64,000 nt of DNA from Clostridiales bacterium (GTDB taxonomy: Bacteria; Bacillota; Clostridia; Peptostreptococcales; Anaerovoracaceae). Positions within the stretch are counted from its first letter, which is position 1. Each line of letters begins with the position of its first letter. The stretch lies in NCBI GenBank assembly GCA_009776955.1, contig WRMW01000001.1, positions 1 through 64,000 on the forward strand, read 5' to 3'. Position numbers and translations under genes: made by a program. Positions 61,882 through 64,000 of this stretch are shown here, piece by piece. A model generated the notes under the pieces. The model ran no database searches and was not told where the DNA came from. It was given only the letters and a program-made list of their open reading frames with translations.

Positions 61882-63123
61882 ATGTGCGAGAAACGGTCTA
61901 AGATATTGTTGACGGGGGGGGCGGGCTATATAGGCAGCCATACGGCGGTGGCGCTGCTTGAGCGGGGCTATGATGTCGTAGTCTTTGACAGCTTGGTGAA
62001 CAGCAAGGCTTCGGTGATGGGGTGCGTGGGGCGAATAGCCGGGCGAGAGCCTGAGCTTGTGGTGGGGGATATCCGCGACGAGGCGGCGCTTGGGCGGCTG
62101 TTTTCGGAGCATGGCTTTTGTGCGGTGGTTCACTTTGCGGGGCTGAAGGATGTGGCGGAGTCGGTGGCCGAGCCGCAGAGGTATCATGAGGTGAATGTGG
62201 GCGGAAGCATGAGCCTGTATCGGGCGATGGAGGTGGCGGGGGCGCGGACGCTTATTTATTCGTCGTCGGCGACGGTGTATGGGGCGGGGAACCCTGCGCC
62301 GTATACGGAGGATATGGAGCTTTCGCCGATAAACCCGTATGGGCAGACGAAGCTAGAGAACGAGCAGGCGCTCAGGGGCATATGCGCGGCGGACTCTGCG
62401 TGGTCGGTGGCGTTGCTGAGGTACTTCAACCCTGCGGGCGCCCATCCGAGCGGGCTTCTCGGCGAAGACCCTAAGGGCGTCCCGAACAATCTGCTGCCCT
62501 ATGTGGCGAAGGTGGCGGCGGGGGAGCTTGAGCGGGTGCATATATACGGCGATGATTACGATACGCTGGACGGTACGGGGGTGCGGGACTATATACATGT
62601 GATGGATCTGGCGCGGGGACATGTGATGGCGCTTGAGTGGCTTGGCGGGGGCGAGAGGGCGCAGTGCGGCACTATCGACGACGGCTTCTTTGAGGTAGGC
62701 CAGAACTTGCGACGCGTCCGCAGGGGCACTGCCGAAAGGCTCGCTACGGCTTCGCAGGGCTTTGCCTCCGTCTCGCTTTCGGAGACCCCTTGCTCCGCCT
62801 CGCGCCTACGGCGCTCGACGCGAAGTTCTGGCCCTTATCCGCAAGACACGGACCGCCGCATTGCGTCCGCTGGCGGCGCTGTGGCGATAAATTTGGGGAC
62901 GGGGAAGGGGACGAGCGTTCGCGAGATGGTGGCGGCGTTCGAGGCGGTGTGCGGGTGCAAGCTTCCGACGGCGGTGGTGCCGAGGCGTGCGGGAGACCTT
63001 GCTTCCGCTTATGCGAATGTGGATTTTGCGCGGGAGCTGCTAGGCTTCGAGGCGGAGCACGGGATAGAGGATATCTGCGCGGATGCGTGGAGATGGCAGC
63101 AAAGGCTAGGGCAGGAGGGGTAA
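61882..63123 (+). CDS. galE: UDP-glucose 4-epimerase with in-frame palindromic insertion
   Basis: 413 residues against about 330-340 for the family. TGGAGYIGSH (about 11-20), SSSATVYG and YGQTKLENE (Tyr-x-x-x-Lys, about 153) are intact. Interconverts UDP-glucose and UDP-galactose (or the GlcNAc pair). Residues about 261-328 (LRRVRRGTAERLATASQGF within it) interrupt the region between ALEWLGGGERAQ and INLGTGKGTSVREM and are encoded by a palindromic element also found in ugd. The insertion lies before a substrate-domain strand, probably in a surface loop, so activity may persist. Starts 14 bases after the NTPase gene; ugd follows after 4 bases. Confidence 0.88.
   Translation: MCEKRSKILLTGGAGYIGSHTAVALLERGYDVVVFDSLVNSKASVMGCVGRIAGREPELVVGDIRDEAALGRLFSEHGFCAVVHFAGLKDVAESVAEPQRYHEVNVGGSMSLYRAMEVAGARTLIYSSSATVYGAGNPAPYTEDMELSPINPYGQTKLENEQALRGICAADSAWSVALLRYFNPAGAHPSGLLGEDPKGVPNNLLPYVAKVAAGELERVHIYGDDYDTLDGTGVRDYIHVMDLARGHVMALEWLGGGERAQCGTIDDGFFEVGQNLRRVRRGTAERLATASQGFASVSLSETPCSASRLRRSTRSSGPYPQDTDRRIASAGGAVAINLGTGKGTSVREMVAAFEAVCGCKLPTAVVPRRAGDLASAYANVDFARELLGFEAEHGIEDICADAWRWQQRLGQEG
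61914..61921. repeat. poly-G run (8 G) in the NAD-binding motif of galE
   Basis: Eight G encode the Gly-Gly of TGGAGYIGSH. The frame is intact. Eight is short for a switch, but the run lies 32 bases into the gene, so slippage would inactivate it. Confidence 0.4.
62661..62864. repeat. protein-coding palindromic element, copy 1 (in galE)
   Basis: 204 bases (68 codons), inserted in frame. Outer arms GCAGTGCGGC (62661-62670) and GCCGCATTGC (62855-62864) pair with one G-T wobble. An inner stem of 11 perfect pairs joins GGCCAGAACTT (62698-62708) with 62823-62833; further pairs are CCGAAAG (62732-62738) with CTTTCGG (62776-62782). The core 62698-62833 matches copy 2 at 126 of 136 positions without gaps and is read in the same frame. 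Confidence 0.85.
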
Positions 63124-63127
63124 TATT

Positions 63128-64000
63128 ATGGCACGTATAGCTGTTGCGGGAATAGGGTATGTGGGGTTGTCGCTTGCGGTGCTGCTTGCACGGCAGAATG
63201 AGGTGTGGGCGGTCGATGTGGTGCCGGAGCGTCTGGAAATGCTTGCAGGCGGGGTGTCGCCTATTGCGGACAAGGAGATAGAGGAGGCGCTTACGGCGGG
63301 GGGGCTTAGGCTGCGGACGGCATTGGATACGGGGGCGGGCACAGCGGGGGGGCAGCGCGGCGCTCTCGATTTGGGTGCGGGTCGCCCCGATAGCGAAGAT
63401 GACTTATTTGACGCAGACCAGGACTTGCGACGCGTCCGCAGGGGTGCTACCGAAAGGCTCGCTACGGCTTCGCAGGGCTTCGCCTCCGACTCGCTTTCGG
63501 AGACCCCTTGCTCCGCCTCGCGCCTACGGCACTCGACGCGAAGTCCTGGTCCTGACTCGCAAGACACGGATCGCCGCGCTGCACCCGCTGACATCGCTCT
63601 CGATCCTGCCGCGGAGGCGTATAGGGGGGCGGAGTATGTGATCGTGGCGACGCCGACGGACTACGACCCGCAGAGGAATTATTTTGACACGACGAAGGTG
63701 GAGAGCGTGGTCGAACGCGTGCTTGCCGTGAACCGTGAAGCTGTGATCGTGATCAAGTCGACGGTGCCGGTGGGGTATACGGAGGCGCTGCGGGAGCGTG
63801 TGGGGTACGAGCGAATAATTTTCTCGCCGGAGTTCCTGCGCGAGGGGAGGGCGCTGTACGACAATTTGCATCCGAGCAGGATAATAATCGGCGGCGATGA
63901 GAGGCGGGGGTTTGCGGAACTGCTGGTCAATGCGGCGGAGGACAAGGATGTGCCTGTGCTTTATATGGGGGCGACGGAGGCGGAGGCGGTGAAGCTGTTT
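63128..64000 (+). CDS. ugd: UDP-glucose 6-dehydrogenase with in-frame palindromic insertion, 3' end outside window
   Basis: Open to the right edge. MARIAVAGIGYVGLSLAVLL (NAD motif) is followed by VSPIADKEIEEAL; after the insertion come YVIVATPTDYD, VIVIKSTVPVGYT, FSPEFLREGRALYDNL and PSRIIIGG, the hallmarks of the family. It oxidises UDP-glucose to UDP-glucuronate, a possible substrate for the asparagine-synthetase-like amidating protein. Residues about 76-152 are foreign and come from a palindromic element (LRRVRRGATERLATASQGF within it), placed between the LRLRTALD strand and YVIVATPT, in what is normally a short loop. Start 4 bases after galE. Confidence 0.88.
   Translation, partial: MARIAVAGIGYVGLSLAVLLARQNEVWAVDVVPERLEMLAGGVSPIADKEIEEALTAGGLRLRTALDTGAGTAGGQRGALDLGAGRPDSEDDLFDADQDLRRVRRGATERLATASQGFASDSLSETPCSASRLRHSTRSPGPDSQDTDRRAAPADIALDPAAEAYRGAEYVIVATPTDYDPQRNYFDTTKVESVVERVLAVNREAVIVIKSTVPVGYTEALRERVGYERIIFSPEFLREGRALYDNLHPSRIIIGGDERRGFAELLVNAAEDKDVPVLYMGATEAEAVKLF
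63352..63582. repeat. protein-coding palindromic element, copy 2 (in ugd)
   Basis: 231 bases (77 codons), 27 bases longer than copy 1 by an in-frame difference near the left arm. Outer arms GCAGCGCGGCG (63352-63362) and CGCCGCGCTGC (63572-63582) are perfectly complementary. The inner stem GACCAGGACTT (63416-63426) pairs perfectly with 63541-63551. Relative to copy 1, both arms have changed together at two inner-stem positions and one outer-stem position. CGCTCTCGAT occurs at 63361 and 63595, a possible direct repeat at the ends. Confidence 0.85.

Overview
The window (about 50 % GC by eye) looks like one long surface-glycopolymer locus of a Gram-positive anaerobe. Evidence is TagD- and TagF-like teichoic acid enzymes, LTA-synthase-like membrane phosphatase-fold proteins, Wzm/Wzt export, two RgpF rhamnan enzymes, RmlD, WecE, GalE and UDP-glucose dehydrogenase. 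AUA and AGG codons, TTG/GTG starts, TTGA/ATGA stop-start overlaps and very short or absent 5' leaders are common. Coriobacteriia or a Clostridia lineage would fit; I cannot name a genus. No rRNA, tRNA, transposase, integrase or CRISPR array was seen, and no gene-free gap exceeds 300 bases.

Layout. 1-9.5 kb (+): a CDP-glycerol glycerophosphotransferase followed by four tandem alkaline-phosphatase-fold membrane paralogs. 9.5-14.3 kb (-): membrane protein, lipid-linked-type GT2, GT39-like transferase. 14.4-25.5 kb: wzm-wzt-rgpF-rmlD (+), flippase and DUF2142 protein (-), second RgpF and GT2 (+), GT2 (-). 25.7 kb: solitary DUF4143 ATPase with a repeat-covered promoter. 27-43 kb: alternating blocks of GT2s, an asparagine-synthetase-like protein, GT39-like enzymes, YbhN-like protein, TagD, TagF-like, two ATP-grasp proteins, a second flippase and a hexapeptide acyltransferase. 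43.4-55.2 kb (+): an unusual metabolic block of adenylation enzyme, carrier protein, methyltransferase, formyltransferase and MmgE/PrpD, then (after an inserted DUF4143 ATPase gene) isocitrate-dehydrogenase-like enzyme, TIM-barrel protein, Ter-type C-C bond lyase, two-subunit class I fumarase-like hydratase and another methyltransferase. 55.2-61.9 kb: accessory spot with a Phd/VapC toxin-antitoxin pair, an ATPase plus PD-(D/E)XK nuclease-like cassette inserted at the start of wecE, and a membrane STAND-like NTPase. 61.9 kb to the end: galE and ugd.

Three things stand out. (1) galE and ugd each carry an in-frame copy of the same about 200-230 bp imperfect palindrome, read in the same frame, with paired (compensatory) base changes in its stems: a protein-coding palindromic element comparable in style to the Rickettsia palindromic elements. 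(2) Three poly-G tracts of 10, 11 and 12 G lie inside surface-polymer genes; the 12-G tract puts a methyltransferase out of frame, which suggests phase variation. (3) The 43-55 kb block combines carrier-protein chemistry with four enzymes that together resemble a non-aconitase tricarboxylic (2-oxoacid) route. This may make an unusual building block or decoration for the surface polymer.
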